Origin: Priestia abyssalis
GTDB taxonomy: Bacteria > Bacillota > Bacilli > Bacillales > Bacillaceae_H
Direction of reading: 5' to 3'
DNA: 64,000 bases
Assembly: GCF_002019595.1 (NCBI RefSeq)
Contig: NZ_KV917369.1
Coordinates: 2,930,624 to 2,994,623 of the forward strand
Position numbers and translations under genes: made by a program. The first letter of the stretch is position 1; each line of letters starts with the position of its first letter. Below the pieces are notes generated by a model, which saw only the letters and a list, made by a program, of their open reading frames with translations, was not told where the DNA came from and made no database searches. Shown here piece by piece: positions 18,204 through 26,042 of this stretch.

Positions 18204-18224
18204 AAATCAAAATTATTACGATTT
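18204..18224 (-). promoter_or_regulatory. Candidate Zur operator 4 (flavoprotein/FeoB-like operon)
   Basis: The arms AAATCAAAA and TTACGATTT with centre TTA lie 34 bp upstream of the flavoprotein start. Confidence 0.85.
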
Positions 18225-18389
18225 AAGAATTGACCATATAACAACATAGCTAAACATTTCAATCAATAAATTTTGACTTATTTTGCAAAAAGGGGCTTAC
18301 AAGTCAGTATATTTTGTAAAAATTTATGATTTAAAAGGAATCAAACATTTTACTTTTCTGTCCCTTAATATTTGCAGCAGAGTTCGTTT

Positions 18390-19331
18390 TCACATCATGA
18401 CTTTCCTTTTGGCATTCTGTTCTAGCTGCATTAATTCTTCCTTTATGATTGCTTTATTAAGGTTTTTTCCAATAAACACGAGGTTTTTAGGGAATTTTAT
18501 TGATTGTGGAAAAAAGAAAGGAAGCCTATAGGAATACTGAAATAAATAAGTGTACACTTCATCACCTCTAAACTGAAGAAAACCTTTTATACGGTAAATA
18601 GACTCTGGAATATTTTTTAACCATTCATCAAATTCCTCTTTTATTACTGGACCTTGAAATTGATAAGTCATGGTTTGAATATGCAGGTGATTGTGTACAT
18701 GCAATTTTTCGTGATTGTCGATAGAGGAACGACTCGATTGGCTGAGTTCTTTTATTGAAATGTTAGAGTAATTTGTTAAATGTGCCTTCGCTCTTGGATT
18801 GATTTCTATTATTTCTCTTTGAATGTACTCACGTTCCTCCTCTGTAATCAGATCCACTTTATTAATTAACACATGATCACCATGTCTCACTTGTTCTTCA
18901 AGTAGCTTCTTTAATCGTAAGCTAAGTTTATCTCGATCTAGCCATCTCTTTGAATCGATCACACTGACGATAGATTTAATTTCAATGTATGGTGCAAGAA
19001 CAGGTGAAAGGCAGGCATCTAATACTTCTATTGGATGGGCGACCCCTGTCGTTTCTACATAAATCACATCCGGTTGATGCTGTTCATAGAGGGAAAGAAG
19101 TTGAATTTCCAGCTCATCCTTCATGGTGCAGCAAATACATCCGTTTAAAAGTTCCTTTAGAGGAGTTTCGTTTCCGATAATGTCTGTGTCAACAGAATGC
19201 TCTCCTATCTCGTTCAACAATACGGCTACTTTGCGATTTGTTATTTTCTCTTCCTTCAAAAAATTTTGTAATAAGGTTGTCTTTCCACTTCCTAGGAAAC
19301 CACCTAGTATATATATTTCTACTTTTTTCAT
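18390..19331 (-). CDS. COG0523 GTPase C (short form with His-rich segment)
   Basis: The 313-residue product has P-loop GFLGSGKTT (residues 11-19), CICC (65-68) in LLNGCICCTM, ETTGVAHP and NKVDLITEE. It is about 80 residues shorter than paralogues A and B and carries a His-rich insert (HEKLHVHNHLHIQT) before the CobW_C domain. It is more distant from A and B than they are from each other. Such GTPases deliver or insert metals. It lies last in the operon headed by COG0523-B and dcd, behind Zur operator 5; a 53-bp gap separates it from dcd. Confidence 0.9.
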   Translation of the reverse strand: MKKVEIYILGGFLGSGKTTLLQNFLKEEKITNRKVAVLLNEIGEHSVDTDIIGNETPLKELLNGCICCTMKDELEIQLLSLYEQHQPDVIYVETTGVAHPIEVLDACLSPVLAPYIEIKSIVSVIDSKRWLDRDKLSLRLKKLLEEQVRHGDHVLINKVDLITEEEREYIQREIIEINPRAKAHLTNYSNISIKELSQSSRSSIDNHEKLHVHNHLHIQTMTYQFQGPVIKEEFDEWLKNIPESIYRIKGFLQFRGDEVYTYLFQYSYRLPFFFPQSIKFPKNLVFIGKNLNKAIIKEELMQLEQNAKRKVMM

Positions 19332-19384
19332 CTGCCATCATCCATTTCTTTGTTGAATCTGTTTTAAAAGTAATTTTGCCAATA

Positions 19385-19945
19385 TTAATCCCTTCCTTTA
19401 TTTAGATCAAAATCATGAAAAATTCGACTTTCTGTAGCCCCTTTTTGGAATAGATATTTTCCTTCATATGGTTTTGCTTCTCTATCTACTTTCGAAATTA
19501 CAAGTTGACAGATTCTTCTTCCTATCGTTAATTCAATTGGAAGACTATTCGTATTAAATAGTTCTAAAGTGATTTGACCTTTAAATCCCGGATCAACCCA
19601 ACCAGCATTTTGAACAAATAATCCTAAACGGCCTATAGAACTTCTTCCTTCTACGAAAGCGGTTAGATCATTCGGCAGCTCGACTGTTTCTTGTGTAGTA
19701 GCAAGTAAAAATGAATGAGGTGGAATGACAATCTTATCATTTTCCGCTATTATTTCCCTGTACTTTGCTGGAGTTTCTAGTGAAAGGTGATCATTTGCAT
19801 GTTCGTCAATCAATAGAAAGTGATTTCCAAGACGTAAATCTACAGAAGCAGGTTGAATTTGCTCTTCTGTTAAAAAATTAATAACCAATTCGTTATTTTG
19901 TATTTTTGTGAGGATTGTTTTTCCTGATAAAATCAACTTCTTCAC
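19385..19945 (-). CDS. dcd: dCTP deaminase
   Basis: The 186-residue product shows the dCTP deaminase/dUTPase trimer fold: LILSGKTIL at the start, [14 protein letters not shown], the catalytic/nucleotide loop [17 protein letters not shown], then [15 protein letters not shown] and [13 protein letters not shown]. The family turns dCTP into dUTP (some members directly into dUMP) without zinc. The other common Bacillus route to dUMP uses zinc-dependent dCMP deaminase. It sits between two COG0523 genes (10-bp gap to the one upstream), within a Zur-operator-led operon, so it reads as a zinc-sparing substitute. Confidence 0.9.
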   Translation of the reverse strand: MKKLILSGKTILTKIQNNELVINFLTEEQIQPASVDLRLGNHFLLIDEHANDHLSLETPAKYREIIAENDKIVIPPHSFLLATTQETVELPNDLTAFVEGRSSIGRLGLFVQNAGWVDPGFKGQITLELFNTNSLPIELTIGRRICQLVISKVDREAKPYEGKYLFQKGATESRIFHDFDLNKGRD

Positions 19946-19954
19946 TCCCTCTCG

Positions 19955-21160
19955 CTAAGCTCTTTGCAAATTCCAACGAAATGGATCAGGTAAAGTGGAC
20001 CAGTCTTCATCAAATTCGGAGTCGGTTAGTAAACATTTATCTAATTCCTCTATGATTTCATCAGGCTGTAAATCTACTCCAATAAACACCAATTTTGTAT
20101 GTCTATCTCCAAATTCTATATCCCACTCGTCTAACAAATGTGGATCTTGCCTTAGAATTCGTTGCTGCTCTACTTTTGGCAAAGAAGCCACCCAATAAGA
20201 GACTGGCTCAATACTAACAGAAGGCCCTGCCTGAGACATTAAAAGTGCTAGGTTATTTCTAGTAGCACACCACGCAATTCCCTTTGCCCTTACAACATTC
20301 TCCGGCATGGAGTGAACCCAGTTGTTAAAACGCTCTGAATGAAAAGGCAAACGTCTTAGATAAACAAAAGAAGAAATTCCATATTCTTCTGTCTCCGGTA
20401 TGTGCTGATGATGTCCTTGAGTTAATTCTTTAATCCATCCAGCTGAGGAGCTTGCTTCTTCAAAATTGAATAATCCAGTATTTAGAATTGATTGAGGATC
20501 AATAACCCCTTTTACAGCACGAACTAATTTCGCTTTAGGTTGTAACGTTTTTAATACGTTTTCCAGCTTTACTAATTCTCTTTCAGATACTAGGTCACAC
20601 TTATTTAAGACAAGTACATCGCAGAATTCAATTTGGTCAATGAGAAGATCTGCAATTTCACGGGTATCCTCTTCCCCCAACGCTTCCTTTCTGTCTAATA
20701 GACGATCACCAGACTGGAAGTCCTTCCAGAATCGATTTGCATCTACAACTGTTACCATGGTATCTAGACGACAAAAGCGCGTTAGATCAATTCCAAGTTC
20801 TTCATCAATATAAGAAAAAGTTTGAGCAACTGGGATTGGCTCACTAATCCCAGTCGACTCAATGACGATATAATCTATATTTCCTTGTTTTGCAAGCTTT
20901 TCTACTTCTATTAATAGATCTTCCCTTAACGTACAGCAAATACAGCCGTTTGACATTTCTACTAGCTTCTCTTCTGTTTTAGAAAACTCTCCCCCCTGTT
21001 TTATTAACTCAGCATCGATATTTACTTCACTCATATCGTTCACAATAACGGCTACCTTAAGCCCCTGGCGATTTTGCAAAATATGATTTAAAAGAGTCGT
21101 TTTTCCGGCTCCCAAATATCCGCTTAAAACTGTCACAGGTATTTTTTTATTCATTGTCAT
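19955..21160 (-). CDS. COG0523 metallochaperone GTPase B (YciC/ZagA-like)
   Basis: The 401-residue product is a near twin of COG0523-A: P-loop [13 protein letters not shown] (residues 73-76) in [33 protein letters not shown] and the same CobW_C blocks ([34 protein letters not shown]). An HHQH stretch ([13 protein letters not shown]) replaces the shorter [10 protein letters not shown] of A. The start may be Met1 or Met3. It heads an operon with dcd and COG0523-C, with a Zur operator 197 bp upstream. Two such close copies in one island suggest duplication or dual acquisition. Confidence 0.93.
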   Translation of the reverse strand: MTMNKKIPVTVLSGYLGAGKTTLLNHILQNRQGLKVAVIVNDMSEVNIDAELIKQGGEFSKTEEKLVEMSNGCICCTLREDLLIEVEKLAKQGNIDYIVIESTGISEPIPVAQTFSYIDEELGIDLTRFCRLDTMVTVVDANRFWKDFQSGDRLLDRKEALGEEDTREIADLLIDQIEFCDVLVLNKCDLVSERELVKLENVLKTLQPKAKLVRAVKGVIDPQSILNTGLFNFEEASSSAGWIKELTQGHHQHIPETEEYGISSFVYLRRLPFHSERFNNWVHSMPENVVRAKGIAWCATRNNLALLMSQAGPSVSIEPVSYWVASLPKVEQQRILRQDPHLLDEWDIEFGDRHTKLVFIGVDLQPDEIIEELDKCLLTDSEFDEDWSTLPDPFRWNLQRA

Positions 21161-21357
21161 TCCCTCTCAGTCATTAAGATTTTTACTATTCATGTCTTGC
21201 TAAAACGTTTTAGAAACTGGACCTCACCATTCCTTTTTGTTTCTTCTTTTCTGTTAGTTTGAAGCCTTCACATGTGGCTCTCTCCCTTTCCAGAGAAAAA
21301 AGGCTCAACAAGTTAAGTTACTCGTTTTTCTTATAAGCCCCTATAACCCACAAATGA

Positions 21358-21378
21358 AAATAGTAATCATTTCGATTT
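21358..21378 (-). promoter_or_regulatory. Candidate Zur operator 5 (COG0523-B/dcd/COG0523-C)
   Basis: The arms AAATAGTAA and TTTCGATTT with centre TCA lie 197 bp upstream of COG0523-B, implying a long leader. It nearly repeats operator 3. Confidence 0.75.
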
Positions 21379-21471
21379 ATGTAGAATATTTAAACACATT
21401 TACTTAATAAATGCAAAAGTAAACTGTAGGGTAATTTTGTAATACACACTTTTTAGCTTCTTTGCGGTATA

Positions 21472-21722
21472 TTATAGTTTAGCTTCCTCTGCCCCTATTA
21501 CTATTCCAAATTTGATAGACCCGAGAGTTTTCTCCGGTCCATCCTCTTATAACAAAACTGTTGTTTCAGCAACAGGACCGGATACAGCTTGTGCTAAAGC
21601 CGAACGCTCAAAATAGGCTTGAGCAAGGCTTGCCAAAAAAGCACCAATGATAAAATACTTACCCACTTGAAAAAACTCATGTGAACTGTAATGAATAATG
21701 GCTTTCCATTTCTAAATTCCTC
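21472..21722 (-). pseudogene. Decayed UPF0718 permease fragment
   Basis: A minus-strand frame reads WKAIIHYSSHEFFQVGKYFI IGAFLASLAQAYFERSALAQ, then a stop and a further 22 codons ending at 21472. The first part matches the permease at the left edge of the window (IKHTIDEFFSVGKFLIIGAF). The N-terminal ~150 codons are missing. The piece directly follows a COG0523 relic. Confidence 0.75.
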
Positions 21723-21806
21723 TTTCATTTAATAAATGCTGTTGCCTTACCGCTTCCAAGGAAACCATTAATTAATTAAATAAACAGGAATTTTGGTCGT
21801 TTTCAT
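21722..21806 (-). pseudogene. N-terminal relic of a fourth COG0523 GTPase
   Basis: From an ATG at 21806 the frame reads MKTTKIPVYLIN and stops; one base over, it continues GFLGSGKATAFIK, the COG0523 P-loop. The rest has been lost and a permease fragment follows. Zur operator 6 lies 46 bp upstream of the old start. Confidence 0.75.
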
Positions 21807-21852
21807 GAACCTTTACCCCATTTTGTTTGCTTAATAAATGATTATTTACAAT

Positions 21853-21873
21853 AAATCGGAATTATTACGAAAA
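21853..21873 (-). promoter_or_regulatory. Candidate Zur operator 6 (decayed COG0523/permease unit)
   Basis: The arms AAATCGGAA and TTACGAAAA with centre TTA lie between the relic and the Zur-family gene. It could serve either direction. Confidence 0.7.
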
Positions 21874-21920
21874 AAAACCGTTTATCTATTTACAAATAAG
21901 ATGGAGATAAGTTAGACTTT

Positions 21921-21941
21921 AAATCGAAATAATTACTATTT
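21921..21941 (+). promoter_or_regulatory. Candidate Zur operator 7 (autoregulation of zur)
   Basis: The arms AAATCGAAA and TTACTATTT with centre TAA lie 21 bp before the Zur-family start, overlapping the likely ribosome-site region. Confidence 0.75.
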
Positions 21942-21962
21942 ATTAAATAGGGAGGGAGTTAT

Positions 21963-22385
21963 ATGAATTCTCTTCAATCACTCTTTCAATCTATAAGGGA
22001 AAAAGGATATCTTCTAAGCGATAAGAGAAAACAGCTTATACGCTTCTTATTTGAGAGCCGTTCTTTTCTTTCAGCACGACAGCTTATAATTAAAATGCAA
22101 AAAATCTACCCTAACATTAGTCACGATACAATTTATCGCAATCTAAACCTCCTTGTTCAATTGGGATTCCTTGAAACAAGAGTTAAAAATGGTGAAAAAC
22201 GATTTTTCTTGGTTAGTCCAGTTCACTCAGATCAATTGTACGGATATTTTATTTGTGAGCAATGTGGTTCAGTTCATCCGCTTAACCTGAGTTTAAACTT
22301 GCACATGATGGTCAACAAACTTGAAGTCCAACACTTCCTCTTTGAAGTTTATGGTAATTGTTCCTTATGCAATAAGATCTCTTAG
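21963..22385 (+). CDS. zur: Zur-type Fur-family repressor
   Basis: The 140-residue product has the Fur-family winged helix (SHDTIYRNLNLLVQLGFLET) and two CxxC pairs for the structural zinc (CEQC near 100, CSLC near the C-terminus). It is closest in pattern to Bacillus Zur (FDTIYRNLSLY). In place of the usual run of His before the first Cys pair it has VHSDQLYGYFICEQCG; one His also remains in VQHFLFEVYG. This could alter metal affinity. GGGAGGGAG precedes the ATG, and the gene lies behind one or two Zur operators, in the centre of the operators it presumably serves. It may be an island-specific second Zur. Confidence 0.85.
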   Translation: MNSLQSLFQSIREKGYLLSDKRKQLIRFLFESRSFLSARQLIIKMQKIYPNISHDTIYRNLNLLVQLGFLETRVKNGEKRFFLVSPVHSDQLYGYFICEQCGSVHPLNLSLNLHMMVNKLEVQHFLFEVYGNCSLCNKIS

Positions 22386-22441
22386 AAGGAACGTTAAGTC
22401 ATTTGCACATGATTGAAAGATAAGTTAAAATAACACAACAC

Positions 22442-22462
22442 AAATAGGAATGATTATGCTTT
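22442..22462 (+). promoter_or_regulatory. Candidate Zur operator 8 (rpsN)
   Basis: The arms AAATAGGAA and TTATGCTTT with centre TGA lie 61 bp before rpsN. Confidence 0.75.
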
Positions 22463-22523
22463 ATACACACATAAACTTTTTAAACAGGAAGAAAAAATGA
22501 GTAAAGAGAAAGGATGAAATCAT

Positions 22524-22793
22524 ATGGCAAAAAAATCTAAAGTAGCCAAAGAAAGAAAACGTCAGAAATTAGTGGAAAAATATGCTGATTTACGAAGAGA
22601 GTTAAAAGCCCAGGGAGATTATGAATCTTTACGAAAATTACCGAGAGATTCCTCCCCTACCCGCCTGCACAATCATTGCAAAGTTACTGGAAGACCTCGA
22701 GGATATTTAAGAAAATTTAAGATGTCAAGGATTGCATTTAGAGAATTAGCCTATAAGGGACAGCTTCCAGGCGTCAAAAAGTCGAGTTGGTGA
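22524..22793 (+). CDS. rpsN: Ribosomal protein S14, zinc-independent paralogue
   Basis: The 89-residue product is the long, Cys-minus form of S14: [60 protein letters not shown], ending GVKKSSW. The short zinc form has CxxC-CxxC; here only one Cys remains. In B. subtilis the equivalent (YhzA) is induced by loss of Zur repression so that ribosomes can be assembled without zinc. It is preceded by Zur operator 8 and forms a functional pair with the C- L33 at 10345-10497. Confidence 0.95.
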   Translation: MAKKSKVAKERKRQKLVEKYADLRRELKAQGDYESLRKLPRDSSPTRLHNHCKVTGRPRGYLRKFKMSRIAFRELAYKGQLPGVKKSSW

Positions 22794-22911
22794 ATAAAAA
22801 GTTTATTTAACGTCTCTTCTCTCTTGGTTGTAGTTATTACTTGATACATCATGCAGATAAAAATGAATGCAGGTAGTTTGTTAAACGAAAAATTGGGTAA
22901 TAATGATTTTT

Positions 22912-22932
22912 AAATCGTAATCATTACGCTTT
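22912..22932 (+). promoter_or_regulatory. Candidate Zur operator 9 (in front of a decayed ORF)
   Basis: The arms AAATCGTAA and TTACGCTTT with centre TCA. A ribosome site (TTTAGGAGGA) and an ATG follow at 22953. Confidence 0.85.
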
Positions 22933-22952
22933 GTGTTTAGGAGGATAACAAT

Positions 22953-23089
22953 ATGGCGACTTAGGTGATAGTTGATCTCTGCAAGGTGTACACCAGTTAA
23001 AAGCTAGACATAATTGTGCCTTAATGACATGGAAAGCCTTAGATAAGATTTTAAAAGATGAACAGAACTACACAGATTTTTTACTTTGA
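22953..23089 (+). pseudogene. Zur-operator-led gene remnant of unknown family
   Basis: The ATG with its excellent ribosome site gives only three codons before TAG. One base over, the frame reads LGDS, a stop, then SLQGVHQLKARHNCALMTWK ALDKILKDEQNYTDFLL and TGA. So the start region is intact and the body has at least one frameshift and one stop. I do not recognise the family. Confidence 0.5.
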
Positions 23090-23171
23090 GATACTTCAGC
23101 CCAAATTCCGGTGAAATTATTTGTATATTTTCACTTTACATGCTAAAAATTACATGGTATATTTTAAGTGT

Positions 23172-23192
23172 AAATAGGAATGATTACGTTTA
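23172..23192 (+). promoter_or_regulatory. Candidate Zur operator 10 (no intact gene follows)
   Basis: The arms AAATAGGAA and TTACGTTTA with centre TGA, similar to the rpsN operator. About 20 codons follow (IEQFLHKGKMPYYFFQTTVI) and then a terminator, so its gene is largely gone. Confidence 0.65.
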
Positions 23193-23278
23193 TCGAACAA
23201 TTCCTTCACAAAGGTAAAATGCCATATTACTTCTTCCAGACTACGGTAATAAAGTAAAAATCAGACACCACTTATATC

Positions 23279-23328
23279 AGACAAAAGAGTAAAACCGTAT
23301 CAACTGATACGGTTTTACTCTTTTGTCT
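23279..23328. terminator. Perfect 24-bp-arm palindrome, bidirectional terminator
   Basis: AGACAAAAGAGTAAAACCG TATCA and its exact complement are separated by two bases. It lies between the rpsN side and the 3' end of the convergent His-rich gene, and is A/T-rich at both ends. Confidence 0.85.
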
Positions 23329-23466
23329 AACCACATATTTAATATTAAGAGAAGCAAAAAGTCTTGTGTCACTCCATTTCCTGATTCACTAGTGTATCAG
23401 TTGATTAAAGAACATTCCTAACATAGAAATAGTTATGCAAAACATGTTTTACAGGCTTTTTCTACA

Positions 23467-23805
23467 TTAATTTATTGTAACAATTTCGACTGGACCATGG
23501 TCATCACAATGACCATCGTGAACATGATGCAATCTCCCATTAACTAAATAATCCATATGATCGCCGTGAGGGACCATTTCATGTCCACAATCATTTTCGT
23601 GGTTACAACCGCAAGCAATAGGTTGGCATTCATCCGGATTGGTTTTGCTAACCGGGATTTTACATTCATCCCAATGACCCTCATGTTCATGGTGAAGATG
23701 GCCATTATGAACATAGTCAATATGGTCGTCGTGTCGAATTTTTGTATGCCCGCAAGCGATACTATGACGATGATTATGATTTCCTGCATGACTAGAATGT
23801 TCCAT
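23467..23805 (-). CDS. His-rich metal-binding protein, two-repeat
   Basis: The 112-residue product contains two units of one pattern: ACGHTKIRHDDHIDYVHNGH LHHEHEGHWDEC and DCGHEMVPHGDHMDYLVNGR LHHVHDGHCDDHG. It is very rich in His, Asp and Cys, with no signal peptide or membrane segment, so a cytoplasmic metal buffer, store or chaperone is likely. DHxDY-NGxxHHxHxGH proteins occur beside zinc-limitation genes in other bacteria. The ATG at 23805 is preceded by AGGGGAG; an in-frame TTG upstream is unlikely. It follows the MATE gene by 81 bp, last in the ABC-MATE operon. Confidence 0.8.
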   Translation of the reverse strand: MEHSSHAGNHNHRHSIACGHTKIRHDDHIDYVHNGHLHHEHEGHWDECKIPVSKTNPDECQPIACGCNHENDCGHEMVPHGDHMDYLVNGRLHHVHDGHCDDHGPVEIVTIN

Positions 23806-23886
23806 TTCTAATCTCCCCTTCAACTTGTATTTTCCTTGAGATTATTCCCTGAAAAGCATAAAAGTATAACCATTGCTGGCCTTCCG

Positions 23887-25224
23887 TTAAATAATAATAC
23901 ACCCTTCTTCTACTTCTTTCTGAAAAAATAACTTCCGGCTTAACGATGGAACATACATGGCGAGAAATAAGGAGCGCCCTAAACTGAATGAGATAAACGC
24001 AAGCCACAAGCCGTGATTATTCATGTTCGGTACGGCTGTCAACTGAACGACCAAGTAAACCGTCAAAGCCAATATCATCGAGTTTCGGACAGGCGCCGCT
24101 TCCGTCGCCCCTGTAAATACGCCGTATAAAACGATGCCGAAGCTTGCGGCTAGGGGAAACAAAATAAGCCATGCCCCGTATGTATTTGCCAACTCCATGA
24201 CAGCGGGGATACGTGTAAACAGCCGTATCATTCCCTCACTGAACAAATAGTATGTGCCTGCAATCAAAAGAGACGAAAAGACCGCCCACTGACACGACAG
24301 CTTGAGCGTTTTTTTATATAAAGAAACATCTCTCGCTCCGATTGCTTTCCCAGCCAAAATACTAGAAGCATTGGCGAATCCATCAAAAAGATAGGCCATC
24401 ATGTAATGAATTTGGATAAGAACCGCATTGGCTGCCAGCACCTCCGTGCCAAAAGAAGCTCCTTTTGCCGTAAACAAGTTGAAAACGGTTAATAAACAAA
24501 GCGTTCGAATGAACAAATCCCGATTGACGCCCAGCATTTTTTTCAATGAAACAACATCAACAATCTCTTTTAACGGTGGAAACGTCAGCTTAACAGGAGA
24601 TGCCTTCCATATCATGATCAGCCCAATGATGAAAGCCGTTATTTCCGATATTAGAGTCGCGACAGCTACGCCGGATACCGCCCAGGAAAATACGTGAACA
24701 AACAACAGGTCCAGGGCGATATTCATGAGGTTCATAAACACTTGTAACATGAGAGAGACTTTAATCATGGACATGCCCATTAACCAGCCGAGGATGACGT
24801 AATTCAACAGCGTAAAAGGGACACCCCATATTCGAATGCCGAAATAATCGGATACAAACGTCCGGACATCCGATGCAGGATTGATTAAAGTCAAGGCTGC
24901 GTATTCAATGGGACCTTTAAACAGAATAAAGCCTATTCCTACCGTGATGGCAATTATGAAGGGTCTGGTTAAGGCCAGCATACCTTGAAGATTGTGATTT
25001 GCCCCGTGTGCTTGAGCCGCAAAACCGGATGTGCTGACCCGCAAAAAACCAAATAGCCAGTACATTGTGTTAAAAATCATCGTTCCGACCGCCACTGCCC
25101 CGATATAGGCAGGATCAGGCAGCTGTCCGACAACCGCTGTATCGACCGCTCCGAGTAAGGGAGTCGTGATTGTTGAAATAATAAGAGGAATCGCTAAAGC
25201 AAGATATGATCGATGGTTCAACAT
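23887..25224 (-). CDS. MATE-family efflux transporter (DinF-like)
   Basis: The ~445-residue product has about 12 hydrophobic segments and the MATE opening LALAIPLIISTITTPLLGAV DTAVVGQLPDPAYIGAVAVG. MATE proteins export organic cations or small molecules using Na+ or H+ gradients; DinF-like members also occur in natural-product clusters. GAGGAGGAGAGC directly precedes the ATG at 25224 (MLNHRSYLALA). It starts 10 bp after the ABC ATPase gene stop, so it is part of the same operon as a Zur-operator-led importer. Export of a metal-scavenging molecule that the ABC system brings back is an attractive idea, unproven. Confidence 0.9.
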   Translation of the reverse strand: MLNHRSYLALAIPLIISTITTPLLGAVDTAVVGQLPDPAYIGAVAVGTMIFNTMYWLFGFLRVSTSGFAAQAHGANHNLQGMLALTRPFIIAITVGIGFILFKGPIEYAALTLINPASDVRTFVSDYFGIRIWGVPFTLLNYVILGWLMGMSMIKVSLMLQVFMNLMNIALDLLFVHVFSWAVSGVAVATLISEITAFIIGLIMIWKASPVKLTFPPLKEIVDVVSLKKMLGVNRDLFIRTLCLLTVFNLFTAKGASFGTEVLAANAVLIQIHYMMAYLFDGFANASSILAGKAIGARDVSLYKKTLKLSCQWAVFSSLLIAGTYYLFSEGMIRLFTRIPAVMELANTYGAWLILFPLAASFGIVLYGVFTGATEAAPVRNSMILALTVYLVVQLTAVPNMNNHGLWLAFISFSLGRSLFLAMYVPSLSRKLFFQKEVEEGCIII

Positions 25225-25234
25225 GCTCTCCTCC

Positions 25235-26023
25235 TCACGATTCAAACATCTGAATCAATTCTTTCGTGTAAGAATGTCTATTCTCAGAAAACAGCTGCTC
25301 GCTATGAAAGTTGTCTACCACCTGACCGCGCTGCATCACCATGATGCGTTGACTCATAAACTTGACGGCAGCCAGATCGTGAGAAATAAACAAATACGAT
25401 AGACCCAATTCCTCTTGTAAGTCTTTTAATAAATTCAATATTTTCGCCTGAATGGACACGTCCAAACTGGCTGTCGGTTCATCTAAAATGATGAGTGAAG
25501 GCTCGATGCTGATCGCCCGGGCGATGATGACCCGCTGCTTCTGCCCTCCGCTCAACTCGTGGGGATAGGAATGGAGATAATGCGGTTCAAGACCTACCAT
25601 TGCGAGCAAATGTTCCGCGCTTTTCCTGCGGTCATGGCGAACTTCCTTCAAAAAAGAAGGGTTCACCTCTTTTTGAACATCCAACGGTTCCATTAACGAA
25701 TCCAGGATTTTCAATCTTGGATTTAAGGAAGCGGTCGGATTTTGAAAAACGGCTTGAATATCTTTTCTCATACTTCTTCTTTCACTTTTGGACAGTTGAT
25801 GAAGCGCTTTTCCATTCAGCCGGATTTCTCCTTCATCTATTTTTTCGAGCATCAGCAAGCATCTCGCTAACGTGCTTTTCCCGCTGCCGCTCTCTCCCAC
25901 CAGTCCTAAACACTCCCCTTTTTGAATGTCCAGCGATACGTGATCGACCGCTTTATGGCCGCATGAATATCGTTTTGTCATATCCCGCGCCCATAACACC
26001 TCTTGTTCTGCCGGTTTTAGCAA
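25235..26023 (-). CDS. ABC transporter ATPase, OppF/DppF type
   Basis: The product carries Walker A GESGSGKST, Q-loop VFQNPTASLNPR, signature LSGGQKQR and Walker B LIILDEPTASLD. It belongs to the peptide/nickel importer ATPases but ends early (near SYTKELIQMFES) without the long C-terminal oligopeptide motif. The frame stays open to 26068, overlapping the upstream gene; a TTG at 26023 has AGGAGGGG at proper spacing and is the likelier start. It pairs with the upstream ATPase to power import. Confidence 0.9.
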   Translation of the reverse strand: MLKPAEQEVLWARDMTKRYSCGHKAVDHVSLDIQKGECLGLVGESGSGKSTLARCLLMLEKIDEGEIRLNGKALHQLSKSERRSMRKDIQAVFQNPTASLNPRLKILDSLMEPLDVQKEVNPSFLKEVRHDRRKSAEHLLAMVGLEPHYLHSYPHELSGGQKQRVIIARAISIEPSLIILDEPTASLDVSIQAKILNLLKDLQEELGLSYLFISHDLAAVKFMSQRIMVMQRGQVVDNFHSEQLFSENRHSYTKELIQMFES

Positions 26024-26042
26024 TGCTTCTTCCCCTCCTTTC

